A stretch of DNA of 64,000 bases, taken from contig NZ_KB908297.1 in assembly GCF_000382425.1 (NCBI RefSeq), positions 62,001-126,000 on the forward strand. Reading direction: 5' to 3'. The notes below the pieces were generated by a model that saw only the letters and a program-made list of their open reading frames with translations, did no database searches and had not been told where the DNA came from. This document shows, one piece after another, positions 26,258 through 34,916 of the stretch. This DNA is from Empedobacter brevis NBRC 14943 = ATCC 43319. GTDB lineage: Bacteria; Bacteroidota; Bacteroidia; Flavobacteriales; Weeksellaceae. Numbering within the stretch: the first letter of the stretch is position 1; every line of letters begins with the position of its first letter. A program made the position numbers and the translations under genes.

Positions 26258-26306
26258 AAATATCTTTGTTTAGAATTTTTCAATTTTAGACAAAGATATT
26301 TTTTTT
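26258..26306 (+). terminator. Terminator-like hairpin after hemH; its left arm contains a -7 element
   Basis: 12-bp perfect stem AAATATCTTTGT (26258-26269) with ACAAAGATATTT (26290-26301), 20-base loop, then a T-run to 26306. The left arm contains TATCTTTG, a full -7 match. Confidence 0.65.
26261..26268 (+). promoter_or_regulatory. -7 element for the first DUF3078 gene
   Basis: TATCTTTG matches TAnnTTTG; 42 bases separate it from the ATG at 26311. It sits in the hemH terminator hairpin; a transcript begun near 26275 would contain only the right arm and so would not terminate. No good -33. Confidence 0.5.
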
Positions 26307-26310
26307 AAAA

Positions 26311-27411
26311 ATGAGGCTAATTTTCTCACTTATTTTTTTAACCCTATCCTTTTTTAGTTCTGCGCAGTTTTTAGACACCAGCGGAAATCTAATTATTGAT
26401 GGGCGAAAATATTTAAAGTCCAAAGTTGATACAACAGGGCGAAAATCTGGATGGGAAATTTACGGGGCAAATACCTTAACTGTTAACCAAAATACTTTCT
26501 CTAACTGGATGGCCGGTGGAGAAAATTCAGTTTCTTTGAATGCAAAAACAGACTACGAATTTAATTTCCGAAAAAAGAAGCATTTTTGGGACAACCGTTT
26601 TATTTTAGAATATGGATTCTTAGATAATAAAACAAATGGGACACGTAAAACTGCAGATAACATCAACCTTACCACTTCGTATGGTTATTTAATCAAAGAA
26701 AAATGGTACCTGACTTCCTCTTTAAATGTTCGTTCCCAATTTTCAGCCGGTTATGATTATTCAGCTACGCCAAAAAAGAAATTATCAAATCTTTTTGCGC
26801 CTGCTTATGTGACAATAGGGATTGGTGCTAATTACACCCCTCATTCTAATTTTTCAATTAGTTTTCAGCCCTTAACTTCTCGTACCACAATTGTTGCTGA
26901 CAAAGATTTACAGAAGAAAGGAACCTATGGTTTGCGAAAAGATGGCGATACATTTCTTTTCGAGGTCGGTGCATATTTAGGTTCTCGTTATAAATTGAAA
27001 CTTTTTGAGAATGTCACCTATGATAACAACATTGGTATTTTCTCCAACTATTCGAACAAATTTTATAACCTGGACATTGTATATGCCGGGCTGTTAGACA
27101 TGAAAATTAATAATTTTATGTCTACTCAACTGACAATAAATTTGATATACGATGAAGATCAGGTAAAAGAAACGCAATTTAAACAAGCTTTAGGAATTGG
27201 CTTGACTTATAAAATAGACAGTACCAAGAAAAATTCTAAAAAGAGAAAACGAAAGAGAGAAATTCTTCCTTATTTTGATACTTCCGGAATTTCTCCTATT
27301 CATCTACCTAGAATAAAATTAGACAAACAAAACTATGACCGGGTTTTTGAAAAAAATACAATTGATGAAAATTCAACTTATATAAAATCAGAATCCATAT
27401 TTTTGGAATAA
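26311..27411 (+). CDS. DUF3078 outer-membrane protein (first of a tandem pair)
   Basis: 366 residues with a signal peptide ending FSSAQ. Typical DUF3078 core: NQNTFSNWMAGGENSVSLNA, WDNRFILEYGFLDNK, a run of alternating amphipathic strands, and NLIYDEDQVKETQFKQALGI near residue 285. Predicted outer-membrane beta-barrel; function unknown. The ~70-residue tail is Lys/Arg-rich (KKNSKKRKRKREILPYFD) and unlike the second copy. The next gene is a clear paralogue 27 bp downstream. Confidence 0.88.
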   Translation: MRLIFSLIFLTLSFFSSAQFLDTSGNLIIDGRKYLKSKVDTTGRKSGWEIYGANTLTVNQNTFSNWMAGGENSVSLNAKTDYEFNFRKKKHFWDNRFILEYGFLDNKTNGTRKTADNINLTTSYGYLIKEKWYLTSSLNVRSQFSAGYDYSATPKKKLSNLFAPAYVTIGIGANYTPHSNFSISFQPLTSRTTIVADKDLQKKGTYGLRKDGDTFLFEVGAYLGSRYKLKLFENVTYDNNIGIFSNYSNKFYNLDIVYAGLLDMKINNFMSTQLTINLIYDEDQVKETQFKQALGIGLTYKIDSTKKNSKKRKRKREILPYFDTSGISPIHLPRIKLDKQNYDRVFEKNTIDENSTYIKSESIFLE

Positions 27412-27438
27412 ATTATTAATTAAAATCATCTAAACTAT

Positions 27439-28491
27439 ATGAAAAAAATTTTATTGGCATTAGCAATAATAGGAAGTGCAACCGCTTATGCGCAAACTGT
27501 AAAAGATGGGAAAGTTTCTACAGATAGCAAACGTTATTTAAAAGATCAGAAGTTCGACGGTCGTCAACCTGGCTGGTTCGTTTCCGGAAACAATTCTTTA
27601 CTCTTTTCTCAAAGTGCTTTTAGTAATTGGGTTGCAGGTGGTGTAAACTCGTTTGCATTGAATGGAAATGTAGATTACGAATTTAATTTAACCCGCGAAA
27701 AACATATTTGGGATAATCGTGTGGTATTAGGCTACGGAATCCAAACCAACAAAGGAGAGAGCTCTCGCAAAACAAATGATGTGATCGACTTAACATCATC
27801 TTACGGGTACAGTATTGGAAATCATTGGTATTTAGCTGCCTCTATGAATTTCAGAACTCAATTTACAGAAGGTTTTGATTATGCAACTGATCCAAAAACG
27901 AAAATTTCAAATTTAATGGCACCGGGTTATTTAAGTTTAGGTTTAGGGGTTGATTACAAACCAAACGAAAATTTTCAAGTGAACATCCATCCTTTCACAC
28001 CAAGAGTTACATTTGTATTGGATAAAGATTTACAACAAAAAGGAAATTTTGGCCTTAAAAATGACGGAGACAATACATTATTCGAATTTGGTGCTTATTT
28101 AGGAGCCCGTTATAAATTACAAATTATGGACGGCATTAGCTACGATAACCGTGTAGGGGTCTATGCTGATTACCTGAAAAAATTTGGAAACATGGATATT
28201 GCTTACCAAGGTATTTTAGATCTTAAAGTAAATAAATTTGTTTCTGCTCAAGTTGCTGTAAACTTATTGTATGATGAAGATCAAATTAAGAAAACGCAGG
28301 TAAAACAAACACTTGGAATTGGGTTAAATTACAAATTCGATAACACTCCTCCAAAAGTAGAAGAAGCACCTGCTACAGCTTTTATACAAGAAGCTCCAAT
28401 TTTTGAAGAAAAACAAGATACAATAGAAGTAGCTACAAATATTCTGAAGAATGAGCCAATTCTTAATGAAACAAAATTAGTTACGCAATAA
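27439..28491 (+). CDS. DUF3078 outer-membrane protein (second of a tandem pair)
   Basis: 350 residues, signal peptide ending AYAQT. Collinear with the upstream gene: SQSAFSNWVAGGVNSFALNG, WDNRVVLGYGIQTNKGESSR, DKDLQQKGNFGLKNDGDNT, NLLYDEDQIKKTQVKQTLGI. The C-terminal ~50 residues are acidic and Pro-rich, the opposite charge of the first copy's basic tail, which may matter if the two work together. Closed by a terminator. Confidence 0.88.
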   Translation: MKKILLALAIIGSATAYAQTVKDGKVSTDSKRYLKDQKFDGRQPGWFVSGNNSLLFSQSAFSNWVAGGVNSFALNGNVDYEFNLTREKHIWDNRVVLGYGIQTNKGESSRKTNDVIDLTSSYGYSIGNHWYLAASMNFRTQFTEGFDYATDPKTKISNLMAPGYLSLGLGVDYKPNENFQVNIHPFTPRVTFVLDKDLQQKGNFGLKNDGDNTLFEFGAYLGARYKLQIMDGISYDNRVGVYADYLKKFGNMDIAYQGILDLKVNKFVSAQVAVNLLYDEDQIKKTQVKQTLGIGLNYKFDNTPPKVEEAPATAFIQEAPIFEEKQDTIEVATNILKNEPILNETKLVTQ

Positions 28492-28498
28492 TATTTTC

Positions 28499-28526
28499 AA
28501 CCTGCTTTTGATAAGCAGGTTTTTTA
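28499..28526 (+). terminator. Rho-independent terminator of the DUF3078 pair
   Basis: 9-bp stem AACCTGCTT/AAGCAGGTT (28499-28507 with 28513-28521), loop TTGAT, then T-run. Confidence 0.9.
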
Positions 28527-28553
28527 TTTTTCTTATTTTTACATCATCAATAG

Positions 28554-28772
28554 ATGAATAAAATGACAAAAAATATTTTCGGCGCACTTTTACCACAGAT
28601 TTTAATGATTGTTTGGGCAGCTTTCGAGCTTTATATTGGGCTTAACAACGAACAAAATAACCGTATCATTCTCAGTGCAATTGTTGTTTTAATCTTTGTT
28701 ATTTTCACTATTATTACCTTAGTAAAAGTGATCAAATACCCCAACGATCCTACTTATTTGAAGAAAAAATAA
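28554..28772 (+). CDS. Small two-helix membrane protein, unknown
   Basis: 72 residues with two hydrophobic segments (about 12-28 and 38-59) joined by a short polar loop (NNEQNNR), and a Lys-rich tail. Unrecognised. A second ATG at 28563 is an equally good start. One-mismatch -7 (TATTTTTA) at 28534-28541. The interrupted gene at 28779 starts 6 bp after its stop. Confidence 0.65.
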   Translation: MNKMTKNIFGALLPQILMIVWAAFELYIGLNNEQNNRIILSAIVVLIFVIFTIITLVKVIKYPNDPTYLKKK

Positions 28773-28778
28773 TACACG

Positions 28779-29279
28779 ATGTTTTTTCGTGAATTAACAA
28801 TTACTGTTCTAGCGAAACGCTTTATATACCCTTTTGAAAGTAGTGATTTAGTCAAATGGTCGATTGAAATTCTAAAATTAGAAGTCGAATCTACAGATTT
28901 ATATATCCTTGCAGGTTTAGATCATGAGAATACACTTGTTAGAGAAAAATATTTTTTTTAGATTTTAAATCATTTTGATTTTAAAATTGATTCTAAGAAT
29001 CTCCTTTTAAAGGAATATGCATTTTATATTTCGAAAAAATTCTTACATAAAATTTTAAATCAGGATACTTCTCTAAGTACGATGTATACTAGCCATTCTG
29101 AATTAGATTCAAAATCTGATTTAGAGATTTTCTATAAAATTTGCATCGATTTAGAAATACTTGAAGATACTGGATATTCACCTTACACAAATCTAACGTT
29201 GGACAATGAGGATGAATTCATTTATAAAAGATTTGAAGACTATTATTTGAAATACAAATCTAAATTTGAAACAGCATAA
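28779..29279 (+). pseudogene. Gene interrupted by one in-frame amber stop, unknown family
   Basis: Frame 28779-28958 encodes 60 residues ending EKYFF, then TAG at 28959-28961. The same frame then stays open to 29279 for another 105 residues (ILNHFDFKIDSKNLLL, later SDLEIFYKICIDLEIL) with protein-like composition. Since upstream and downstream share the frame, a single base substitution explains it; an indel in the nearby T8 run would have changed frame. The full product would be about 166 residues, acidic and helical, without signal peptide or membrane segment. Family not recognised. Alternatives: a sequencing error, or two small proteins (second from ATG 29082). Confidence 0.6.
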
Positions 29280-29332
29280 CACGCTTCTTTCTCCCCTAAA
29301 TTTCGTAAACTTGTGTAATAAAAACAATAAAA

Positions 29333-30562
29333 ATGAAATTAATAGGTCCTTTCAAACAAATTATAACACTTGCCAATTTACCTTTAAAAGGTGCAATTCA
29401 TGAAAACCAAATCGAAATTATCAAAGATGGAGGAATTATTGTAGAGAATGAATCAATTGTAGAGATTGGTGATTTTGATATGCTTTTTCAGCATCATCCT
29501 ACCATTAAAATTGAAAAAATTGAAACGGAACAAATTCTTCTTCCCGGATTTGTTGATTCACACACACATGTTTGTTTTGGAGGAAACAGAGCCAAAGATT
29601 TTGCAATGCGTTTGGATGGAAAAACTTATTTAGAGATTGCGGAAAGCGGTGGCGGAATTTGGTCTACCGTAACCGAAACGCGTAAAAAAACGGTTGATGA
29701 ACTGAAAGATATTACACTAAAGCATATTGCTCAATTAGCGAAACAGGGAATTACAACTGCTGAGGTAAAATCTGGTTATGCCCTTTCTGTTGATGGCGAA
29801 ATCAAAATGTTAGAAGCCATTAACATGGCAAATCAAGAAAGTGAAATTGATTTGATTCCAACTTTTCTGGGGGCTCATATAAAACCAAAAGATTTCGAAG
29901 GATCAAATAAAGCTTATTTAGATCTTTTAATACAAGAAGTTTTTCCAAAATTGAAATCAGATGAATTAGCGAATCGTATCGATATTTTCGTGGAACAGTC
30001 AGCTTTTTCTGTTGAAGAAGGAGATTATTTTTTAAACGAAGCAAAAAATCAAGGTTTTGATATTACCATTCATGCCGATCAATTTACTGCAGGAGGAAGC
30101 TATTTAGCTACAAAATACAATGCCTTAAGTGCAGATCATTTAGAGTTTTCGGAAGAAGAGGAAATCAAAAATCTTTCAAATTCTGATGTTGTTGCAACAG
30201 TTCTACCCGGAGCTTCCATTGGTTTAGGAATGCAATATGCACCTGCCCGAAAATTATTAGATGCCGGTTGTTGTGTTTCAATCGCTTCGGACTGGAATCC
30301 TGGTTCTGCGCCAATGGGAAACTTATTAACACAAGCTGCTGTTTTAGCAACTTTCGAAAAATTATCAATGGCTGAAGTATTAGCTGCTATCACTTATCGT
30401 GCTGCAAAAGCATTGAATTTAACAGACCGTGGAACAATAGAAAAAGGTAAAAAAGCCGACTTTATCAGCTTCTCTACCTTTGATTATCGTAATATTATTT
30501 ATCATCAAGGACAATTACAGCCAACGAATGTTTGGAAAAATGGTTCTTTGATTAATCAATAG
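29333..30562 (+). CDS. hutI: Imidazolonepropionase
   Basis: Third step of histidine degradation: hydrolyses 4-imidazolone-5-propanoate to N-formimidoyl-L-glutamate. 409 residues, amidohydrolase fold. Metal-binding HxH in GFVDSHTHVCFGGNRA (near residue 73), the family-specific ESGGGIWSTVTETR, His in ITIHADQFTAGG, and Asp in IASDWNPGSAPMGN. No other hut gene is in the window. A one-mismatch -7 (TAAACTTG) lies at 29306-29313. Its 3' end overlaps the convergent gene by 11 bp. Confidence 0.96.
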   Translation: MKLIGPFKQIITLANLPLKGAIHENQIEIIKDGGIIVENESIVEIGDFDMLFQHHPTIKIEKIETEQILLPGFVDSHTHVCFGGNRAKDFAMRLDGKTYLEIAESGGGIWSTVTETRKKTVDELKDITLKHIAQLAKQGITTAEVKSGYALSVDGEIKMLEAINMANQESEIDLIPTFLGAHIKPKDFEGSNKAYLDLLIQEVFPKLKSDELANRIDIFVEQSAFSVEEGDYFLNEAKNQGFDITIHADQFTAGGSYLATKYNALSADHLEFSEEEEIKNLSNSDVVATVLPGASIGLGMQYAPARKLLDAGCCVSIASDWNPGSAPMGNLLTQAAVLATFEKLSMAEVLAAITYRAAKALNLTDRGTIEKGKKADFISFSTFDYRNIIYHQGQLQPTNVWKNGSLINQ

Positions 30563-31862
30563 TATAAATATTATCAGGAGTGATGGTGTTTGTCGGCGAA
30601 TAAATTAACCAATCGGTAATCATTTCTTGCGGATAAAGACCTTCATCTCCTTCATTCAATCCCTCTACTGCATATGGTCGATTTAAGCATACGCCAAAAA
30701 TTTCATTGTTTTCATTGATCCCGTACACATCGAACCAAATATGTTCTTTATTCATGTCGTGATCCACATCAAATCCTAATTTGATTAAAAATCTCCAGTA
30801 ATTTTCTTCATCTGCTTCCGGATTAAAATACGTATGAAACGCTTTTTTATACGATTCAAAACGCTGATAAGCCAAAGCTGACATACGTTCAGTTTCCTGA
30901 TCGCTAATGAAGAAAATTGGATTATCTGCAATTGTTGTCGCATAAACTTCCGGTGTTAATGTATGCCCTTCTTGTACAGCTAACAAAACGCCGCAAGGTT
31001 CATAATTTTCGTTCTCTGGTTGACGTTCATTGTAACCTCCCGGAATTGTTGCCGGATAATCTTTTACTACATCTTCCCAGCGCTTCCAACAAAATGTGAT
31101 ATCCAACCCATCGTATCCTATATTAAATTCAGTATTTTCCGGTGAACGATAATCTGGTTTGATAAATGCATTGACAATCATATCCAAAGCTGAATTCATT
31201 TGTTCAATCCCGGTTTTGATGTTCAGCATTTCCAATTCTACCGATCCGCAACGATGCAGTCCGTGTGTGTGCATCCAATAAACACGTTCACCTTCTTCAT
31301 TTTCATCATATACACCATGAATGACATATAAATAAGTTGGAGCAGGAGGAATTTCTGACTCAGCTGTAACCTTTGCCCATTTACCTGAAAGTAATCGATA
31401 AGGCATAAAATCCACAACGATCGAAGGATTTTCTACAATAGATTGCATAATCTTCAACTGCAGATGAAAACTGTCCAACGCATCATTTCCAAAATACATC
31501 ACAGACTCTAAATAAAAATCCTGCTGCGTTGCAATTTCCATTTCCTCATCCGAAATCATATTCCCGAAACCAAATTCAGAATAATCGTTACTTTGCGCAT
31601 GCACAACATATAAATTCACCTCAAATTCTTCATCCAAATAAGTAACAGAAATTTGATATTCCTGTTTTACAGCAGTATTTTCGTCTTTATCAATTTCTAC
31701 AATTTCAAATTCATTTAATTTAAAATACCGGCTCGACTGTAAGCTGTTTTCAATTAACTCTTTTGAAAAGATAAAATCTTTTGAAGATGGAAATATTCCC
31801 ATAGTAGATGGTAAGCTTAGTCCATCTTCTGCAATTCCTTTGTACAATTCCTGGTTGGTCAT
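30552..31862 (-). CDS. Conserved protein of unknown function (possibly DUF4026)
   Basis: 436 residues, strongly acidic, no signal peptide or membrane segment, so probably cytoplasmic. Rich in Trp, Tyr and Glu; stretches such as YRLLSGKWAKVTAESE, YVIHGVYDENEEGERVYWMH and GLHRCGSVELEMLNI look conserved. The length and composition bring DUF4026 to mind, but this is from memory and uncertain. Convergent with hutI and overlapping its end by 11 bp with no terminator between them. Near-consensus minus-strand -7 (TATCTTTA) at 31895-31888. Confidence 0.7.
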   Translation of the reverse strand: MTNQELYKGIAEDGLSLPSTMGIFPSSKDFIFSKELIENSLQSSRYFKLNEFEIVEIDKDENTAVKQEYQISVTYLDEEFEVNLYVVHAQSNDYSEFGFGNMISDEEMEIATQQDFYLESVMYFGNDALDSFHLQLKIMQSIVENPSIVVDFMPYRLLSGKWAKVTAESEIPPAPTYLYVIHGVYDENEEGERVYWMHTHGLHRCGSVELEMLNIKTGIEQMNSALDMIVNAFIKPDYRSPENTEFNIGYDGLDITFCWKRWEDVVKDYPATIPGGYNERQPENENYEPCGVLLAVQEGHTLTPEVYATTIADNPIFFISDQETERMSALAYQRFESYKKAFHTYFNPEADEENYWRFLIKLGFDVDHDMNKEHIWFDVYGINENNEIFGVCLNRPYAVEGLNEGDEGLYPQEMITDWLIYSPTNTITPDNIYTID

Positions 31863-31984
31863 AGTCTATAATTCATTTGATTTTTGTTAAAGATAAATGT
31901 TTTATGTTCATCAAAATTTTAGCAAAATGTTAAACTTTAAAATCATTCAAGATGATTATTCGAGCGTGTTACGTTAATTTATTG

Positions 31985-31992
31985 TAATTTTG
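31985..31992 (+). promoter_or_regulatory. -7 element for yicC-gmk
   Basis: TAATTTTG followed by C matches TAnnTTTG; 19 bases separate it from the ATG at 32012. Confidence 0.5.
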
Positions 31993-32011
31993 CTCGCATA
32001 ATTTTACAATT

Positions 32012-32872
32012 ATGATAGCATCTATGACAGGTTACGGTAAAGCCGTATTGGAATTACCTGAAAAAAAAGTAACGATAGAAATCCGTTCTCTAAACAGTAA
32101 AACATTAGATTTAAATACGAGAATTCCCTCTTTTTATCGCGAAAAAGAATTAGAAATCAGAAATCTTATTTCAGAAAAAGTTCAGCGTGGAAAAGTTGAT
32201 TTTTCAATGTTAGTGGAATTAAATCCTGCTGCGCGAAACCAAAATATAAATGCTGAATTAATCAAAAGTTATCTGGAAGAATTCAAATCAATCACACCTA
32301 CTGTGACAGATGGCGAGTTGTTACCGGTTGTAATGCGTATGCCTGATGTTATCTCGTATACACAAGATGATTTGAGTGAAGAAGAATGGAACCAAATTCG
32401 TGCGACTATAATTGAAGCAATTACAGCTTTGAATCAATTTAGATTAGATGAAGGTAAGGTTTTAGAAAAGTATTTGACATTCAACTTAAATAATATTCTT
32501 GAACTTTTAACACAAGTTATACCTTTCGAAAAAGAACGAATTGAAACGATAAAAGAACGTTTCAATAAACGTTTAGAAGAATTGAAAGTTGATGTTGATC
32601 AGAATCGTTTTGAACAAGAATTGATTTTCTATTTAGAAAAATTTGACATTACAGAAGAGAAAGTTCGTTTGAAAAATCATTGTGAATATTTCCTGAAAGA
32701 ATTGGCCGGAACAGCATCCAATGGTAAAAAATTAGGTTTTATTTCGCAAGAAATCGGACGTGAAATCAATACGTTAGGATCAAAATCTAATCACTCTGAA
32801 ATGCAGAAAATTGTTGTTCAGATGAAAGATGAGTTAGAAAAAATTAAGGAACAATCGTTAAATATCTTGTAA
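32012..32872 (+). CDS. yicC: YicC-family endoribonuclease
   Basis: 286 residues. N-terminal MIASMTGYGKAVLELPEKKV, then IEIRSLNSKTLDLNTRIPS, and C-terminal KKLGFISQEIGREINTLGSK, all hallmarks of the YicC/YloC family, members of which were shown to be RNases in E. coli and B. subtilis. Its stop overlaps the gmk start by one base (TAATG), the common yicC-gmk pairing. Confidence 0.94.
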   Translation: MIASMTGYGKAVLELPEKKVTIEIRSLNSKTLDLNTRIPSFYREKELEIRNLISEKVQRGKVDFSMLVELNPAARNQNINAELIKSYLEEFKSITPTVTDGELLPVVMRMPDVISYTQDDLSEEEWNQIRATIIEAITALNQFRLDEGKVLEKYLTFNLNNILELLTQVIPFEKERIETIKERFNKRLEELKVDVDQNRFEQELIFYLEKFDITEEKVRLKNHCEYFLKELAGTASNGKKLGFISQEIGREINTLGSKSNHSEMQKIVVQMKDELEKIKEQSLNIL

Positions 32873-33438
32873 TGAAAAAAGGTAAATTAATCGTCTTTTC
32901 AGCTCCATCGGGTGCAGGAAAAACAACTTTAGTTCGTTATGCCTTAGAAAAGTTAGACCATATCAAATTTTCTATTTCTTGTACGACCAGAGATAAACGT
33001 GAAGGTGAAGTGCATGGAAAAGATTACTATTTCTTGACTCCGGAAGAATTTAAAAGAAAGATTTCTAACGATGAATTTGTAGAACACGAAGAAGTTTATC
33101 GTGATAATTTTTATGGTACACTAAAATCGGAAGTAGACCGTATCACTTCTGAAGGAAATTCTGTTATTTTTGACATTGATGTAATTGGCGCATTGAATAT
33201 CAAAAATTTATATGGAGAGCAATGTTTGACGGTATTTGTAAACCCTCCATCTTTAGATGTCCTGAAAGAACGTTTGATTTCACGCAATACAGAAAGTGAA
33301 GACAAACTGAAGCAGCGTATTGATAAAGCAGGAATTGAAATGGAAAAAGCCAAAGAATTTGATATTATTCTTTTGAATGATGATTTAGAAACTGCCAAAG
33401 CAAAAACATTAGAAATTATTACTGATTTTATCAAATAA
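32872..33438 (+). CDS. gmk: Guanylate kinase
   Basis: Phosphorylates GMP to GDP with ATP. 188 residues. P-loop APSGAGKTTLV at the N-terminus, GMP-binding SISCTTRDKREGEVHGKDYY, and FYGTLKSEV. Translationally coupled to yicC, closed by a terminator. Confidence 0.97.
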   Translation: MKKGKLIVFSAPSGAGKTTLVRYALEKLDHIKFSISCTTRDKREGEVHGKDYYFLTPEEFKRKISNDEFVEHEEVYRDNFYGTLKSEVDRITSEGNSVIFDIDVIGALNIKNLYGEQCLTVFVNPPSLDVLKERLISRNTESEDKLKQRIDKAGIEMEKAKEFDIILLNDDLETAKAKTLEIITDFIK

Positions 33439-33460
33439 TATTTCATCAATTACTATACAG

Positions 33461-33492
33461 ATGCCTCGAATAAATAAAATCGAGGCATTTTT
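33461..33492 (+). terminator. Rho-independent terminator of yicC-gmk
   Basis: 9-bp stem ATGCCTCGA/TCGAGGCAT (33461-33469 with 33480-33488), 10-base loop, then five T. A near -7 sequence for the next gene (TATCTTTA, 33495-33502) begins right after the T-run. Confidence 0.88.
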
Positions 33493-33521
33493 GTTATCTT
33501 TAATTTTTTAAAAATCCTAAA

Positions 33522-34301
33522 ATGAATATCGAACATACTATAGAAATTAATAACACCAACATTCATTATCACCACCACGAAATAAGTCCTGAAAGCCCCA
33601 CACTTATTTTTTTACATGATTCTTTAGGTTGTACACAACTTTGGAGAGATTTCCCAAAAGAAGTTGCCCAGAGCACAAATTGCAACTTCTTTATTTATGA
33701 TAGAAAAGGCTATGGAAAATCTTCTCCATTTACAATTGATCATCGAGAATTGACTTATATGCACGATGAAGCAGATTTTTTACATGATTTGGTTGAACAT
33801 TTCAAATTCAAAGAAATTATTCTGTTTGGGCATAGTGACGGCGGATCAATTGCATTACTATATGCTTCAAAATACCACAAAAATCTAAAAGGTATCGTAG
33901 TTGTTGGTTCTCATATCATGGTGGAAGAAATTTCGTTGCAAGGAATCAGAGAAGCCAAAGTTGCCTATTCAACGACAGATTTGCCGAAGCGATTGGAAAA
34001 ATACCATGGAGAGAATACCCAAAAAGTTTTTGAAATGTGGACAGATACTTGGTTAAGACCTGACTTTCTTCATTTTGATATCAGAAAAGAACTGACACAA
34101 ATTAAATGTCCAACGTTTGTTATCCAAGGAATTGATGATGAATACGGAACTTTAGAGCAAGTTGACGGTATTCTCAACAATGTAAAGGGTGAAAAAGAAA
34201 GCTATCTTGTTCCAAACGCTAAACATACACCATACAAAGAAAATCGTGAACCAACCTTAGAAAAAACGGTTGAGTTTATTCGTCGACTTTATCAAGAATA
34301 A
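33522..34301 (+). CDS. Alpha/beta hydrolase
   Basis: 259 residues. Nucleophile elbow GHSDGG with the catalytic Ser near residue 107, oxyanion region FLHDSLGCTQLWRDF, a strand-loop YDRKGYGKSSPF, and a late His in VPNAKHTPYKENRE. Asp of the triad is probably in VIQGIDDEYGT. No signal peptide. Substrate cannot be inferred; the closest named relatives are esterase/peptidase-like single-domain hydrolases. Confidence 0.88.
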   Translation: MNIEHTIEINNTNIHYHHHEISPESPTLIFLHDSLGCTQLWRDFPKEVAQSTNCNFFIYDRKGYGKSSPFTIDHRELTYMHDEADFLHDLVEHFKFKEIILFGHSDGGSIALLYASKYHKNLKGIVVVGSHIMVEEISLQGIREAKVAYSTTDLPKRLEKYHGENTQKVFEMWTDTWLRPDFLHFDIRKELTQIKCPTFVIQGIDDEYGTLEQVDGILNNVKGEKESYLVPNAKHTPYKENREPTLEKTVEFIRRLYQE

Positions 34302-34437
34302 TTTCGTACCAATTGAATTCAGAGCGTTCTATTCATCACGTCTTAACCTTTTAGTCAACATTATTTGATTTTCAGGTAAAGTCTTTTTTTTCAAGAAAAT
34401 GTAATTTTATGTCATAATCATTTTAAAATATACAATC

Positions 34438-34854
34438 ATGAAAAAAGTATTAGTTTTAGCGTTAGCTACTGTTTGCAGTACATTTGCTTTTGCAAATAAC
34501 CATTCAGATTCTACACCTGTTCAAAAAGAACAGTCAAATACAACCTCTCCTGAATATACAATCAGATTAGGATTATTAGATCTTAATGGATCTCAAAGAT
34601 TATCAGGATGGGAAGATCTTGGTGGTTTTTATGCAACAAATTTAGAAACCGGAGAAGTATTTTACAGCGAAAGATCAAATACTGTTTTACCAGGCTTTAT
34701 TTTAGATTTGCCAGAAGGTACTTACGAGTTTTCGGCTATGCAAGGTCAAGGTGGATGGGTTGGATACGGAAGTACAACTGCTACCTTATCAGATAATTTA
34801 GTGGATGGAGAAGGTTATATCACAATTTACGTTCCTGTTGCTTGGGCTGAATAA
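34438..34854 (+). CDS. Small exported protein, unknown
   Basis: 138 residues. Signal peptide ending FAFAN (about residue 20), a Ser/Thr/Gln linker, then about 95 residues of beta-rich, Gly-rich sequence (IRLGLLDLNGSQRLSGW, FILDLPEGTYEFSAMQGQGG, YITIYVPVAWAE). It looks like a compact beta-sandwich. No Cys, no T9SS domain. Unrecognised. One-mismatch -7 (TAATTTTA) at 34402-34409; shared terminator follows. Confidence 0.72.
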   Translation: MKKVLVLALATVCSTFAFANNHSDSTPVQKEQSNTTSPEYTIRLGLLDLNGSQRLSGWEDLGGFYATNLETGEVFYSERSNTVLPGFILDLPEGTYEFSAMQGQGGWVGYGSTTATLSDNLVDGEGYITIYVPVAWAE

Positions 34855-34876
34855 TGATGTAGACCATATTATACAT

Positions 34877-34910
34877 AAAACAAGAGGCAGAATTATCTGC
34901 CTCTTGTTTT
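34877..34910. terminator. Bidirectional terminator
   Basis: 14-bp stem AAAACAAGAGGCAG/CTGCCTCTTGTTTT (34877-34890 with 34897-34910), loop AATTAT. Lies between convergent genes. Confidence 0.9.
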
Positions 34911-34916
34911 ATGTCT

